A DNA stretch of 64,000 bases, from the NCBI GenBank assembly GCA_020002185.1, contig CM034535.1, positions 70,407,772-70,471,771 of the forward strand, written 5' to 3'. Source of the stretch: Paraescarpia echinospica (Eukaryota > Annelida > Polychaeta > Sabellida > Siboglinidae). The translations under genes and the position numbers were made by a program. Under the pieces are notes generated by a model. It saw nothing but the letters and a program-made list of their open reading frames with translations. It made no database searches and was not told the DNA's origin. Shown piece by piece: positions 34,721-46,149 of the stretch. Every line of letters starts with the position of its first letter. Positions within the stretch are counted from its first letter, which is position 1.

Positions 34721-35364
34721 GTGAAAAAAACTTACAATTTTTTTTACAATTAAATAATTCCAATATGTCATTTTATTCTTACAAACTATTTCAAACAATG
34801 ATAAAAATACATTTGAAGTTATACTAGTAAAACATCATCTTTACCATTCGTCCTGTAATGGAGAATATAAACGTTGTCATTTTCAAAACATTTCTCTCAA
34901 ATATGCTACCAACGCTGACAGCGTAGTAAAATATGTATAACAGATAACTGACGACCCGAACTTCCACTCGGCACCCATGGGAACCTTTGGTAAGAAAGAC
35001 GCTTAATGTTTGCATCTATTCTAAAAAAAACAATGACTCCCCGTGCATGTAATGACATAAACACGACTGACACGAAGCACTGCTCGGGTCTAACCAAGGA
35101 GACCAAATGTCCATCTCCCTTTTTGGTGAACTGCACACCACAAAGACAGCGCTGTGAACCACCGGAGGAAGTCTTAAGGCGATAACGATTTCTACCATCG
35201 ACCACAACAGTATGCACCGACTTCGTCAACACAGTGATTAATTTGTCTTTTCAAATAAGATGTTTTGTATTCCTTTAAAGTCGCAGCCGGACCTGCGCTG
35301 GGCGGTTTCGATTGGCTGATCGTCTCGGTCATCTCAGTCATCTTAGTCATCACAAGGTGACGTG
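34721..35364. other. No gene recognised before the assembly gap
   Basis: A 108-codon minus-strand ORF (34906-35232) has no recognisable motif and is not supported as a gene. Confidence 0.35.
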
Positions 35365-36364
35365 NNNNNNNNNNNNNNNNNNNNNNNNNNNNNNNNNNNN
35401 NNNNNNNNNNNNNNNNNNNNNNNNNNNNNNNNNNNNNNNNNNNNNNNNNNNNNNNNNNNNNNNNNNNNNNNNNNNNNNNNNNNNNNNNNNNNNNNNNNNN
35501 NNNNNNNNNNNNNNNNNNNNNNNNNNNNNNNNNNNNNNNNNNNNNNNNNNNNNNNNNNNNNNNNNNNNNNNNNNNNNNNNNNNNNNNNNNNNNNNNNNNN
35601 NNNNNNNNNNNNNNNNNNNNNNNNNNNNNNNNNNNNNNNNNNNNNNNNNNNNNNNNNNNNNNNNNNNNNNNNNNNNNNNNNNNNNNNNNNNNNNNNNNNN
35701 NNNNNNNNNNNNNNNNNNNNNNNNNNNNNNNNNNNNNNNNNNNNNNNNNNNNNNNNNNNNNNNNNNNNNNNNNNNNNNNNNNNNNNNNNNNNNNNNNNNN
35801 NNNNNNNNNNNNNNNNNNNNNNNNNNNNNNNNNNNNNNNNNNNNNNNNNNNNNNNNNNNNNNNNNNNNNNNNNNNNNNNNNNNNNNNNNNNNNNNNNNNN
35901 NNNNNNNNNNNNNNNNNNNNNNNNNNNNNNNNNNNNNNNNNNNNNNNNNNNNNNNNNNNNNNNNNNNNNNNNNNNNNNNNNNNNNNNNNNNNNNNNNNNN
36001 NNNNNNNNNNNNNNNNNNNNNNNNNNNNNNNNNNNNNNNNNNNNNNNNNNNNNNNNNNNNNNNNNNNNNNNNNNNNNNNNNNNNNNNNNNNNNNNNNNNN
36101 NNNNNNNNNNNNNNNNNNNNNNNNNNNNNNNNNNNNNNNNNNNNNNNNNNNNNNNNNNNNNNNNNNNNNNNNNNNNNNNNNNNNNNNNNNNNNNNNNNNN
36201 NNNNNNNNNNNNNNNNNNNNNNNNNNNNNNNNNNNNNNNNNNNNNNNNNNNNNNNNNNNNNNNNNNNNNNNNNNNNNNNNNNNNNNNNNNNNNNNNNNNN
36301 NNNNNNNNNNNNNNNNNNNNNNNNNNNNNNNNNNNNNNNNNNNNNNNNNNNNNNNNNNNNNNNN
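35365..36364. other. Assembly gap, 1000 N
   Basis: The round length suggests a placeholder. By comparison with copy 1, roughly 500 bp of the 3' end of the CR1-like copy should lie in it. Confidence 0.98.
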
Positions 36365-38848
36365 CTCCACACTTGAATACAATATTCTAAATGAGGCCTA
36401 ACTATTGTTTTGTACAGCAGTATTATTAGCTCTTTTTCCTTATATGTTATGTTTCGCCTAATTAATCCAAGGATTTGATTTCCCTTTGAAGCTGCAATTC
36501 CGCACTGCTCTGAAACCTTCATATCAGCACTAATGGTTAACCTCAAGTCCTTTTCTTTTACAGTAGTACTTAGAACAGTACCCCCCATTTTATATTTTAC
36601 CTCTTCATTCCCATGACCTGTGTGGAGGCATTTACATTTCCCAAAATTGAACAGCATTTGCCACTTTTCAGACCATTTGATCAACCTATCAAGATCATCT
36701 TGTAAATGCTGTTTGTCTCCATCACTTTTAATCCTTCTAAACACTTTTGTATCATCCGCAAATTTTAACACCTTGCTTGTTATATCATCGTCCAAATCGT
36801 TGATATATATTAAGAATAGTATAGGTCCTAGTACTGATCCCTGTGGTACCCCACTCAATACCGATTTCCAGTTTGAAGCCTCCCCATCAACTACTACACG
36901 TTGTCTTCTGTCATTCAGCCATTTTTCTATCCAGTTTATTATACCATTTCCTATGCCATGGGCCTTTAGCTTAGGGAGTAATCTTTGATGTGGTACTTTG
37001 TCGAAAGCTTTTTGAAAATCTAAATAGATGATATCTACTGGTGATCCCTCATCTACCCACCTAGTGATGTCTTCCAAAAAACATAACATATTTGTTAAGC
37101 ATGACTCGCTTTTAAAAACCCATGTTGAGATGGGTTTATCAAGTTATGTTTAACAAGAAAATCCACCATGTGATCTTTAATTAGTCTTTCTAATAATTTG
37201 CAAATCACTGATGTTAAACTCACTGGTCTATAGTTCTCTGACTTGTTTCTCGAACCTTTTTTAAATAACGGTATAATGTTTGCCTCTTTCCATTCTAAAG
37301 GAACCACTCCCTCTTCTAATGACAAATTGAAAACTGTTGCAAGCGGTACGCTAATTTGTTCTACAATTTCCAATAGTAGTTTGGGCGGAATCCCGTCCAC
37401 TCCAGGTGATTTATTATCCTTCATAGCCCTTATTTTCTTAGCTACCATTTCCGAGGTTACAACTAACTGTCCTAAATAGTCTGAATCTGCCCCCTTGAAC
37501 TTAGCCTCTGGTACTGGCAGTGAACTAATATCTTCCCTGGTAAACACTGAACTAAAATACTCATTCAGGTCTTCTGCCATTAAGAATCCCTCTGATATTG
37601 TATTTCCAGCACTATCTTCTAGAGGACCGACCTTATCCTGAACTTTCTGTTTGCTTCGAATATACGCATAAAAACTCTTACTGTCATGTTTTATATTACT
37701 AGCTAATTTTTTTTCATAGCTTCTCTTTGAATTTCTAATTTCAGCTGTAGCTTGATTAAGTGCTTCTTTATAAATGTTGTAGTCTTCATCATTTCCAGTA
37801 CATCTATATGACTTCCACATCATTTGTTTATACTTAATTTTTCTAATGGCTTCTTTCGATAAGTGTTTCTTTTTAGACCGTTTCCCTTGTTTTTTGAAAG
37901 GTACAAATTTATCGACTATGCACTTAATTTCACTATTTAAGATATTCCAGCATTCGGTTGCTGTCTTATTCTTCAGTGTGTTATTCCAGTCTATCTTTGC
38001 TAAATATTTCCTCATGTCCTTATACCTTCCTTTGTGGAAATTTCTCCTATACTGCTTTTTACTATTCCTTTCTGATTTTACTTTGATGGTAAAATGTATC
38101 TGGTTGTGATCACTACTCCCCAGTGGCTCACATATCTTGACATTGTCAACTAATTCTTTCTGTGAGGACAAACTAAGTCTAACACATTCTCTCCCCTGGT
38201 TGGTTCTAGCACATGTTGAGAAAGGAAACTATCTTGTACTAAAACTAAAAACTTGTGGTCCTCACTCCCCATACTCTGTAGAGATTTCCATTGTATATGC
38301 CCATGGTTAAAGTCCCCCATAATAATACAGTTCCGTTTGCTTACTTCCTTTATAGCGTTTTGTATTTTTTCATTCTCTTCTATGCTTATGTTTGGACTTC
38401 GATAAACTAACCCAACTGTTAACGTTGAGTTTCCTGTAACTATGTTACACCAAACAGCTTCTTCGCAATCTGCTTCTCTTTCTAATTTTATTTCATAAGC
38501 CTGGATAGATTCTTTAATATATAAAATAACTCCACCTCCCTTTCTTCCTATTCTATCTTTCCTAAACATTACATATCCTGTTAGTCCCAATTCGGCATCT
38601 GATATATCAGTGGTGGCCCACGATTCGGTTATACCTATTATGTGAGGGTCAATATCTTCTACCATAATGTTTAGTTCACTTCTTTTGTTTACTATGCTCC
38701 TTGCATTTAAACAAATGCATTTATATCCTGATTCAGAACAGTTTTCCAGGCTGTTCTTTGCCGATTTATTTCTGCTGTCTTTATCTATGCCTCCAGTTTC
38801 AGGCTTCTCTGTGAATCCCCCCTGCGAATCTAGTTTAAATAGATGCAG
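36365..38848 (-). pseudogene. CR1-like ORF2, copy 2, two single-base deletions, 3' end missing
   Basis: Same domain order as copy 1: endonuclease (GITESW, IIMGDFN, SSDHNQI) and reverse transcriptase ([33 protein letters not shown] at about 36760). Relative to copy 1 it lacks one A near 38172 and one C near 37104, each shifting the frame. At the two sites where copy 1 is broken (near 7145 and 7545), this copy is intact. As in copy 1, the frame opens just before the slippery heptamer and the first AUG is the Met of MVEDIDPH at 38665. Confidence 0.85.
38830..38848 (-). promoter_or_regulatory. Candidate -1 frameshift site, copy 2
   Basis: TTTAAAC at 38839-38833 followed by TAG at 38832-38830, the same arrangement as at 8484-8502. 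The upstream codon is CTG here instead of TTG in copy 1, so no conserved start codon exists at that place. Confidence 0.6.
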
Positions 38849-40050
38849 CCTGTCCCACTGTCAACAGATTGCAGCAAGTTCTCTGAGAAAACTGCTGCCC
38901 CCTTTCCACTTAGATGTAGGCCATCTCTCATGTACATATCTTCCCTCCCAACAAAGTATCCCCATAAATCTACGAATCCCACCCCCTCTTCTTTACACAT
39001 CTGCTCAACTAGTGCGTTGATCGCCATCCTCTTGCAGTTTCTATATGTCGGCCCCCTTCCTCCCATTACTGGCAAAATTCCTGAGAGGATAATCTGTTCT
39101 ACTCTTGTCTTCTTTAACTTCTTCACTAACTGTCTGTACTTCTGAACTATCCCAGTTGTTCCCTCCCTCTCTGCGTTATTTATCCCTACATGTACTAGTA
39201 TAGACCCTCCCTTGCCATGCCCCAGTACCTTCTCTACCCTTTCAGTTACATGTTCTATCCTAGCCCCCGGTAGACAAACAACGACGTCCTCCCCCTCGCT
39301 TAGAGTCTTATCTGTCTTTCTCATAATCGAATCGCCCATAAACACCCTCTCTTTCCTCATTGCCCCCTCAATCACTGCCTCAGTGTAGCTCTTTCTACGG
39401 TTTGCATCTGTCTGGTTGTAATCTTGTTCCCCTGTCTTCTGCTCTCCCGTCACAATCTCGTCCGTTCCATTCTTTCCTGACGCTGTTTCTCTTGTCACCT
39501 TTCTTCCTGTCATCGTCCCTCCCGACTTCTCTTCTGTCACATGTACTCTCACTTCCTTTCTTCCTGTCATCTTTCCTCCCATTGCATTTCCTTCTCTCCT
39601 CTCCCGTCTCTTTTTCCCTCCTACCTCTTTCTCTACGGTCACTTTCTCTCCTGCCACCTTCACACCTGTCACATTTCCTGCCGTCGATCCTCCACTTTCT
39701 TCCCCTCCGATCACCTTCCCTCCTCTCAGTCTCCTTTCCTCGGTCTTGTTGCCACTACTCTGCTCCTTCAGTTTCACAGTATTCCCAACTTTATCCCTGT
39801 CGTCTCTCTCCATTCCATCTGTCTCCTTGCTGATTCTCATCTCCATCCCCTTCACAATATCTACCAACCTAGCTACCTCTTTCTCCAGACATTTCACCTT
39901 CCAACACCCCACGCACTGAAAGGTGAATCCCTCTTCCTTGGTTTCTGTCCATGACTTCGTACAGCCGGATAAGGCAAAATCTACCCAACTGTGGCAGTCG
40001 TCGCACACCAAGTGTCTCTTTGCCTTGACTTGCCGCTTGCAAGGCGCCAT
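38830..40050 (-). CDS. CR1-like ORF1 protein, copy 2
   Basis: 406 residues, intact. Same Cys/His finger and SGNH esterase blocks as in copy 1 (VFMGDSIMRKTD, ILVHVGINN, DGLHLSGKGAAVF). It has about 49 extra linker residues (39527-39673), rich in Lys/Glu/Gly with the repeated phrase MTGRK, consistent with slippage between short direct repeats. The linker is Met/Thr/Gly/Lys-rich and probably unstructured. Confidence 0.9.
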   Translation of the reverse strand: MAPCKRQVKAKRHLVCDDCHSWVDFALSGCTKSWTETKEEGFTFQCVGCWKVKCLEKEVARLVDIVKGMEMRISKETDGMERDDRDKVGNTVKLKEQSSGNKTEERRLRGGKVIGGEESGGSTAGNVTGVKVAGEKVTVEKEVGGKKRRERREGNAMGGKMTGRKEVRVHVTEEKSGGTMTGRKVTRETASGKNGTDEIVTGEQKTGEQDYNQTDANRRKSYTEAVIEGAMRKERVFMGDSIMRKTDKTLSEGEDVVVCLPGARIEHVTERVEKVLGHGKGGSILVHVGINNAEREGTTGIVQKYRQLVKKLKKTRVEQIILSGILPVMGGRGPTYRNCKRMAINALVEQMCKEEGVGFVDLWGYFVGREDMYMRDGLHLSGKGAAVFSENLLQSVDSGTGCIYLN

Positions 40051-40666
40051 ATCAGAATTTATTTAATAATAATAATCTAATTAGCTATTTAAAATAGTTT
40101 TGTCAACTGTGTTTACACTATTCACTGTCTATGTAGTCTTTAAGAAGACTGTTTTCTGTGCACAAATGTTACACTTTACGTAAGATTGCGTACGCTAGAC
40201 TGCCTTATTTATTTAGGTTATACAGCGCCCTAGCGAATAAGAGAGACACTAGCTACATAAACTTAGTTCGCCCGATTATCGCAAATGCTTAATTTTAACA
40301 ACAAAGCTACCTTATCAAAATGTCTAGCAGGTACTGACTTACACAGATATTATCTTATGTAGGTAGTTTATGGTTGTTACTTTATCACCTATATATTCTA
40401 CCACATAACGAGGTTTGTTAAATCTTGTTTACAAACTTATCGTAGCCGTAAGCTAACGTACCCTATTATCACTCACTAGACTAAAGTGTCCTAAAATACT
40501 TTATCTAACTAACTTTAAGCACAACTGCTACTCAATATATGTTTACTGCTACTTTATGAATGATATTAAGGCAAGAATAATACTTATCAATCAGTAATTC
40601 CACTTGCTTATGAACTTTGATACACCACCAATTTCAACGATCTATCTCCGCCAAATATAGCCTCGA

Positions 40667-43600
40667 GCTATATATAGTGCAACACATCCTATAATCTCAT
40701 TTTTCGATAGTTTGAGGAATAGCTCCCATATCGTCATCCAGAAGAACAAACAACCCGCTGTTTGGCGCACCGTGTGGGTACATACCCTTTGTTATGTTTA
40801 ACTTGACTTAAAAAAGGGAAAACGTCTTGGAGTAAGTTCCGCTAAAGTAATGCACATTACCAATCAAATAAGTAAGATTTTAAACAACAAAATTCTCCAT
40901 TCTTCTATGCATCATGCTCTCAGGAGATGTTCAACTAAATCCAGGCCCCTCTAAATGTCACTCATGTAAGAAATCACTAAGGTCTAATGCACTCATCCTA
41001 ACTTGTAATGATTGTAATAAATCCACACACATCAAATGCGCCAGGATATCCAGACAAGAATTTAACAACACTTACAGAAACCAAAATGTACCATGGCACT
41101 GTTCAAATTGCTCAGCACCGTGTGGCATTTGCCATGGAGATGTCCTAAATGACCATAAAGCAATTCAGTGCGACCACTGCCTAAACTGGATCCACTCACA
41201 ATGCTGTGCAATAGATGACAATGAATACAAACGATTAATAAATTCCTCATGTTCGTGGGCCTGCCCCGAATGCAACAACTTCAACTTCACAAATTCTTTC
41301 TTCAGAGATACAGAAATCCCAACGGCAAATCCCTTTTATCCACTGGACAGTAACTGTCATAACCTAAACGAAACCACCAACAACAATACAACTAATAGCA
41401 AGAAAGCATATAGACCAAAAAAGAGACCAAACTTCAGATGCATCCTCATAAACTGCCAAAGCGTTAAAAAGAAAGCCTCAGACATCGAAGCACTAAACAA
41501 TCTGCATAACCCAGACATCATCTGTGGCACTGAATCATGGTTAGATCCCTCAATAAAAAATGGAGAAATATTCCCAAGCAACTTTAACGTCTTTAGAAAG
41601 GACAGAGAAACAGACACTACTGGAGGGGGGGTATTTCAAATATCAAAAGATGACCTCATAACAAGCCACCTACCAGACCTAGACACTAACAGTGAGAGCA
41701 TTTGGACTGAAACCCAGATAACAGGAATGAAACCAATAATCATGTGTACCCTCTATCGTCCCCCAAATGACTCTCATGGAACTCAAATCGAAGAACTAGA
41801 CCTAGCCCTTTCTAAATTAGGTAACAAGATCAACACACATAATGTCATCATTACTGGCGATTTCAACCTCCCTAACATCAATTGGGAAATTCACCAAGTC
41901 ACAACTAACAATGGATACAGTACAGCTGCTGCCAATAAATTACTCTCTCTTACAGAGGAACATGGTCTGATCCAACATGTCAAGGAACCCACGCACAGAC
42001 AGGGAAATGCCAACAATATTTTAGATCTTGTCTTCACCAATAGACCTGGGTTAATAAAGAAGATAAATGTAGTAGACGGAATAGCAGACCATAGCACAGT
42101 CATTATTGATGTAAACATTTCGCCCAAACGCAAACATCGTCCAAAACGTAAAGTCTTCATTAGAAATAAAGCCGACAATATTAACATCCAGAAATCTCTT
42201 GAAAACTTTACACATGAATACTTCTCTCAAAACCAAAACATGACTGTCAATGACAAGTGGAATCTTGTTTCCACGAAAATCATCAACATTATGAACCAAT
42301 ATGTACCGCACCGACTTACTACTTCAAGACACAATCTTCCCTGGTTCAATAAAGATTTAAAGAAAATGTGCAAAATAAAGAAACAGCTATATAACAAAGC
42401 AAAAAGAACTAGAAATCCAGAAGACTGGAAAGAATTCTGTGACATCAGGAGAAACATGCATAAACACCTTCGTTCTGCTAGACTATCCTACATAAGTCAA
42501 TTCCTGACAACAACAATAACAGAGAAACCTAAATCATTTTGGAGCTTCATTTCTAAACTTAGACAGGATAACCAGGGTATTGGGGACCTTAACATTGCTG
42601 GTAACATCATTAGCGACGACAAACATAAAGCAGAAGCCTTAAACAATCAGTTCCAAAGTGTCTTCACACACGAAGGAAATTCCACCCTACCAGATATGGC
42701 CAGAAGTCCACATGGAGAAATCCCCAAACTAACAATTACACTTAAAGGAGTACTTGATCAACTTTCCAAAATTAACATTTCTAAATCGCAAGGACCAGAT
42801 GGCATTCCACCATGGTTCTTAAACAGATATGCCTCTCATCTAGCACCAGTAATACATGACATTTTCCAATCATCTGTTGACTCTGGACAAGTCCCCAATA
42901 CCTGGAAAGAAGCCAATGTAACAGCAATTTTTAAGAAAGGAAGTAGAGCAGAAACATCTAACTACAGACCAATATCCTTAACACCTGTGGTTTCTAAACT
43001 TCTTGAACACATCATACATAGTCACATTATGAAACATCTTGAACAGCACCACATTCTAACTGACCACCAACATGGCTTCCGTGCCAAAAGATCAACTGAA
43101 ACACAATTAATTCAAACAATCCATGACATAAGCAAATCACTTGATGAGAAGAAATCTGTAGACATGGCCATCCTTGACTTCACCAAAGCATTCGATAAAG
43201 TTCCACATAAAAGATTAATCCACAAACTCAAACACTATGGCATCACAGGCCCAATATCATCATGGATAAATAGCTTCCTTACAGGAAGAACTCAACAGGT
43301 CGTTATAAATGGATCTAAGTCAACATCAACTCAAGTCATTTCTGGGGTACCACAGGGCACAGTACTGGGGCCCCTACTTTTCCTACTTTACATAAATGAC
43401 CTGCCAGACAATCTTTCCTCAACTGTTCGCCTTTTTGCAGACGACTGCCTGTTATATTCACCGATTAAAACTGACCAAGACACATCTGTCCTCCAAAACG
43501 ATCTGCTCAAACTTGAGAAATGGCAACACACGTGGCTTATGAAATTCAACCCCACTAAATGTTATACAATGACAATAGCCTCAAGAAAACCGACACCAAA

Positions 43601-44260
43601 TCTCTACACATTCTGCGGACAACAACTTAAATCTGTTGAATCACACTGTTATCTTGGCATACATATATCAAATACATTAAATTGGACAATACAAAGCAAC
43701 TCGGTCACAAAAAAAGCACAACAGACATTGGGAATGATTAGAAGAAATTTAAATAAATGCCCAACCCAAATCAAGTCCATAGCCTACACAACCCTTGTCC
43801 GCCCCATACTTGAATATGCGTCAGCATCATGGGATCCACATTGCCTAAGAAATATCAAACTCATAGAAAGAACCCAGAGACAAGCCGCCAGATTTTGTAA
43901 GAACAACTATTCTAGAGAGCCTGGAACGGTAACACAACTCCTTAAAGATCTCCAGTGGGACACCCTCCAATCACGAAGAAAAACCCAAAGACTTAGCATA
44001 TTATATAAAATGGAACATAACCTCATAGATATCCCACTAGATCAATACACCAAACGCAACACCAGATGCTCACGTAAACATAATAAACAGTTAGTACAAA
44101 TCAGGCACTCGACAAACATATTTGGAAACAGCTTTTTCCCAGTCACAATAAAAGAGTGGAATTCTCTACCTCCAAGCATTGTATCAAGTACGTCACTGAA
44201 TTCATTCCAGATTAGCCTAGCCCAACATGTAAAAAATTAATCCATAAGAGCCACCATGCG
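40667..44260 (+). mobile_element. Non-LTR retrotransposon with an apparently intact ORF (CR1 group)
   Basis: A different family from the CR1-like copies. About 250 bp of 5' sequence precedes a single 1108-codon ORF (40914-44240) with two PHD-type fingers, APE endonuclease and reverse transcriptase. No disabling change was found. The 5' boundary is taken from the end of the neighbouring element, and the 3' boundary from the inverted repeat that follows the stop codon; both are approximate. Confidence 0.85.
40914..44240 (+). CDS. LINE polyprotein: 2A-like start, two PHD-type fingers, APE endonuclease, reverse transcriptase
   Basis: 1108 residues. Residues 1-12 contain GDVQLNPGP, a 2A-like (DxExNPGP) motif with Gln at the Glu position. 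Residues 15-65 and about 70-115 are two Cys/His clusters of PHD type (CHSCKKSL, CNDCNKSTHIKC, CSNC; CGICHGD, CDHCLNWIHSQC, CPEC). The endonuclease spans about 175-410: LINCQSVKKK, CGTESWLDP, CTLYRPPND, IITGDFNLPNINWE, IADHSTV. The reverse transcriptase spans about 600-880: [79 protein letters not shown] and catalytic LFADDCLLY. The C-terminal thumb region ends at Asn-TAA. All catalytic residues I can recognise are present, so this copy may be young. The upstream in-frame stretch to the TAA at 40881 lacks an AUG, so the ATG at 40914 is the only early AUG. Confidence 0.92.
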   Translation: MLSGDVQLNPGPSKCHSCKKSLRSNALILTCNDCNKSTHIKCARISRQEFNNTYRNQNVPWHCSNCSAPCGICHGDVLNDHKAIQCDHCLNWIHSQCCAIDDNEYKRLINSSCSWACPECNNFNFTNSFFRDTEIPTANPFYPLDSNCHNLNETTNNNTTNSKKAYRPKKRPNFRCILINCQSVKKKASDIEALNNLHNPDIICGTESWLDPSIKNGEIFPSNFNVFRKDRETDTTGGGVFQISKDDLITSHLPDLDTNSESIWTETQITGMKPIIMCTLYRPPNDSHGTQIEELDLALSKLGNKINTHNVIITGDFNLPNINWEIHQVTTNNGYSTAAANKLLSLTEEHGLIQHVKEPTHRQGNANNILDLVFTNRPGLIKKINVVDGIADHSTVIIDVNISPKRKHRPKRKVFIRNKADNINIQKSLENFTHEYFSQNQNMTVNDKWNLVSTKIINIMNQYVPHRLTTSRHNLPWFNKDLKKMCKIKKQLYNKAKRTRNPEDWKEFCDIRRNMHKHLRSARLSYISQFLTTTITEKPKSFWSFISKLRQDNQGIGDLNIAGNIISDDKHKAEALNNQFQSVFTHEGNSTLPDMARSPHGEIPKLTITLKGVLDQLSKINISKSQGPDGIPPWFLNRYASHLAPVIHDIFQSSVDSGQVPNTWKEANVTAIFKKGSRAETSNYRPISLTPVVSKLLEHIIHSHIMKHLEQHHILTDHQHGFRAKRSTETQLIQTIHDISKSLDEKKSVDMAILDFTKAFDKVPHKRLIHKLKHYGITGPISSWINSFLTGRTQQVVINGSKSTSTQVISGVPQGTVLGPLLFLLYINDLPDNLSSTVRLFADDCLLYSPIKTDQDTSVLQNDLLKLEKWQHTWLMKFNPTKCYTMTIASRKPTPNLYTFCGQQLKSVESHCYLGIHISNTLNWTIQSNSVTKKAQQTLGMIRRNLNKCPTQIKSIAYTTLVRPILEYASASWDPHCLRNIKLIERTQRQAARFCKNNYSREPGTVTQLLKDLQWDTLQSRRKTQRLSILYKMEHNLIDIPLDQYTKRNTRCSRKHNKQLVQIRHSTNIFGNSFFPVTIKEWNSLPPSIVSSTSLNSFQISLAQHVKN

Positions 44261-44264
44261 CACT

Positions 44265-44371
44265 GGCGTGATGTGTCCATAGGACATTTTGCCAGTCAAA
44301 ATACAGATACAGATTTAAATTCTGTATCTGTATATCCATACTGGCAACATTTCCTAAGGGCACATCACGCC
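44265..44371. repeat. Long nested inverted repeat after the LINE stop codon
   Basis: Three nested stems share one centre (44317): GGCGTGATGTG/CACATCACGCC (44265-44275, 44361-44371), TTGCCAGT/ACTGGCAA (44289-44296, 44340-44347) and ATACAGATACAGA/TCTGTATCTGTAT (44301-44313, 44321-44333). All three are perfect. Confidence 0.85.
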
Positions 44372-44374
44372 AAT

Positions 44375-45815
44375 TTGTCAACCTCTGGAATAGGAATCTT
44401 CGGACGAAATATAAACAATCGTCCAAGCTGACGTCTTCCAGTCAAAAAGGTAGCGGCAAATCATTATAAAAATAAGAGCTGTGTTGCTACAATAAAAACA
44501 GTTAGTACCCATTTAAAGTGATCGACGTACCTGTGGAGTTCATTGTGTCCTGGTCCGGCCACGATGCACACTATAACTATTCGCCCACGTTTTTGTTTGA
44601 GTTTTAATGGTTTTGCCGGGAAAGTCCCCAACGTACGTGGTTATAATGAAGCATAGCTGTGCCGCGACATAACCACTGTATTGAGGAAGTCGGTGCAGAT
44701 CTAAGAAAATTAAAGCACCGTGCATGACGTACCGGTGAACTATACTGCATGGCTAGTGAACTACTTGCGTCATTTAACAAAATAATTATAACTTTGTCTT
44801 GAAAACTTAATTCGGGAGTTCTGACCGTTCACAGCGTCGCCTATCGAATGATTTGGAACTTATAGCAACAAACAAGAGACAAGTTATCACCATCACAATG
44901 TTTTTATCTCAAAACTTGTTCCCACTGCACCGAATATAAAAAACGAACGCGAATGATCGGAGAAGGCTGACGTTTTAATATTGAAGAAATAAAGTACACA
45001 TGTCGACAAATGTAAATGCGTTCTATTAAATGAATCTCGGTTCAATAAAGTTCTATAAGGTTGTTAAACTCCAGAGATTATTCATCGGCAGACTAAGCGT
45101 TGCCGTGGAAATATGTTTAAAGCTATATCAAAATTCTACAAAATATACCATGCCATATAAAATTACAGCTATATTGGGAGATATCTTCATGAATTTGCTG
45201 TTTCTCATGTACGTGAATTAATTCACATTCCTGTTGCTAAACCACGTATATAAATATTGCAATGTTCGCTTATGAACAGTTTCCTTAGTAACCATTCAAA
45301 CACACGCATGTGTACCTGGTATAGATGTACGATCTTAAAGTTGCTATTACCATTGGAACTTCTAGTAGGTTGTAGACCTCTGAAAAAATTACGATGTAAA
45401 TAAATATCCACCACAGCTATACATGGTGCACACTTTAATTATTTGGACAACAGAGATTGGACCAGACTAATGACAAAAGCAAACTTAAGCCGCTCAGTTT
45501 CTTGCCAATGTAACCACAGCGATGACTGGCGTTTTCACCAGCCAATTAAAATGCTGCATATGATAAAACCAAGGGCTCAATGGCCCGGGAGCATGCTTTC
45601 CCATTACCGGCCATCACTGTATTTGGGGGATTTGTTTACCCTTTGTGTGCTCTGACAAACAATAGACACCAGAATGATAATCGTGATGATAATTTTGGGT
45701 TGGGCCAAGGCTAGATTAAAAGGCAAGTTCTTATGTAGCACAGTGTCCAGATCTGTTCAATTTAACCCCATATAGATTTCTCCAGGAAGCTTTAAGCCAT
45801 GATGCAATTACTGGG
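44375..45815. other. Gene-free stretch
   Basis: Only short ORFs without recognisable content. It probably lies between the LINE and the 3' end of the annexin gene. Confidence 0.4.
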
Positions 45816-45817
45816 CA

Positions 45818-46146
45818 AAGAAGTAAAGGTACAAGTAAGTTTTTGGACACTGCAGTATCCAGTCCTTTGGACTGCGCATAGTGCATTACACCTTACTCCC
45901 TGGCAGTCCTGTTCAATAAAACAACTTCTCTTGGAAGCATTCTGCCATTACTGCACAAATATATTTGTTCACAAGTAAGTATACACCTATATACGTCTAT
46001 AGCCAGGTACACATTAATACAGCCGTGAACTGGAGCAACACAGAGTGAACGAACTTGCCCAATGTTCGAAACAGAAGCAAGAGAATTTGAGCCCGGAATC
46101 TCTCGATTGAGTCTGATGTTCTAACCACTGCACTGCTGCGCTCTAT
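45818..46146 (-). mobile_element. tRNA-derived SINE, copy 2
   Basis: On the minus strand: A-box-like CAGTGGTTAGAACATCAGAC, B-box-like GGGCTCAAATTC, body with GAACATTGGGCAAGTTCGTT, and a tail reading ACTTGTACCTTTACTTCTTT. The tail matches the copy at 52262. Confidence 0.75.
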
Positions 46147-46149
46147 ATG

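Larger units (their letters stand above)
36365..40666 (-). mobile_element. CR1-like non-LTR retrotransposon, copy 2 (3' end in gap)
   Basis: Nearly identical to 5517-10173 over its whole visible length, including 616 bp of 5' UTR. The 5' end is at 40666, where the match stops after CCTCGA. The 3' part of the reverse transcriptase C-terminus and the tail fall in the N gap. The element sits head to head with the intact LINE that begins at about 40667. Confidence 0.9.

Noticed and set aside
34906..35232. 108-codon minus-strand ORF as a gene
   Set aside because: No recognisable motif, no splice context, and it lies beside repeats and the gap.
35192..37089. ORFs of up to 579 codons crossing the N run
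   Set aside because: Most residues are undefined; only the part right of 36364 is real (reverse transcriptase of CR1-like copy 2).
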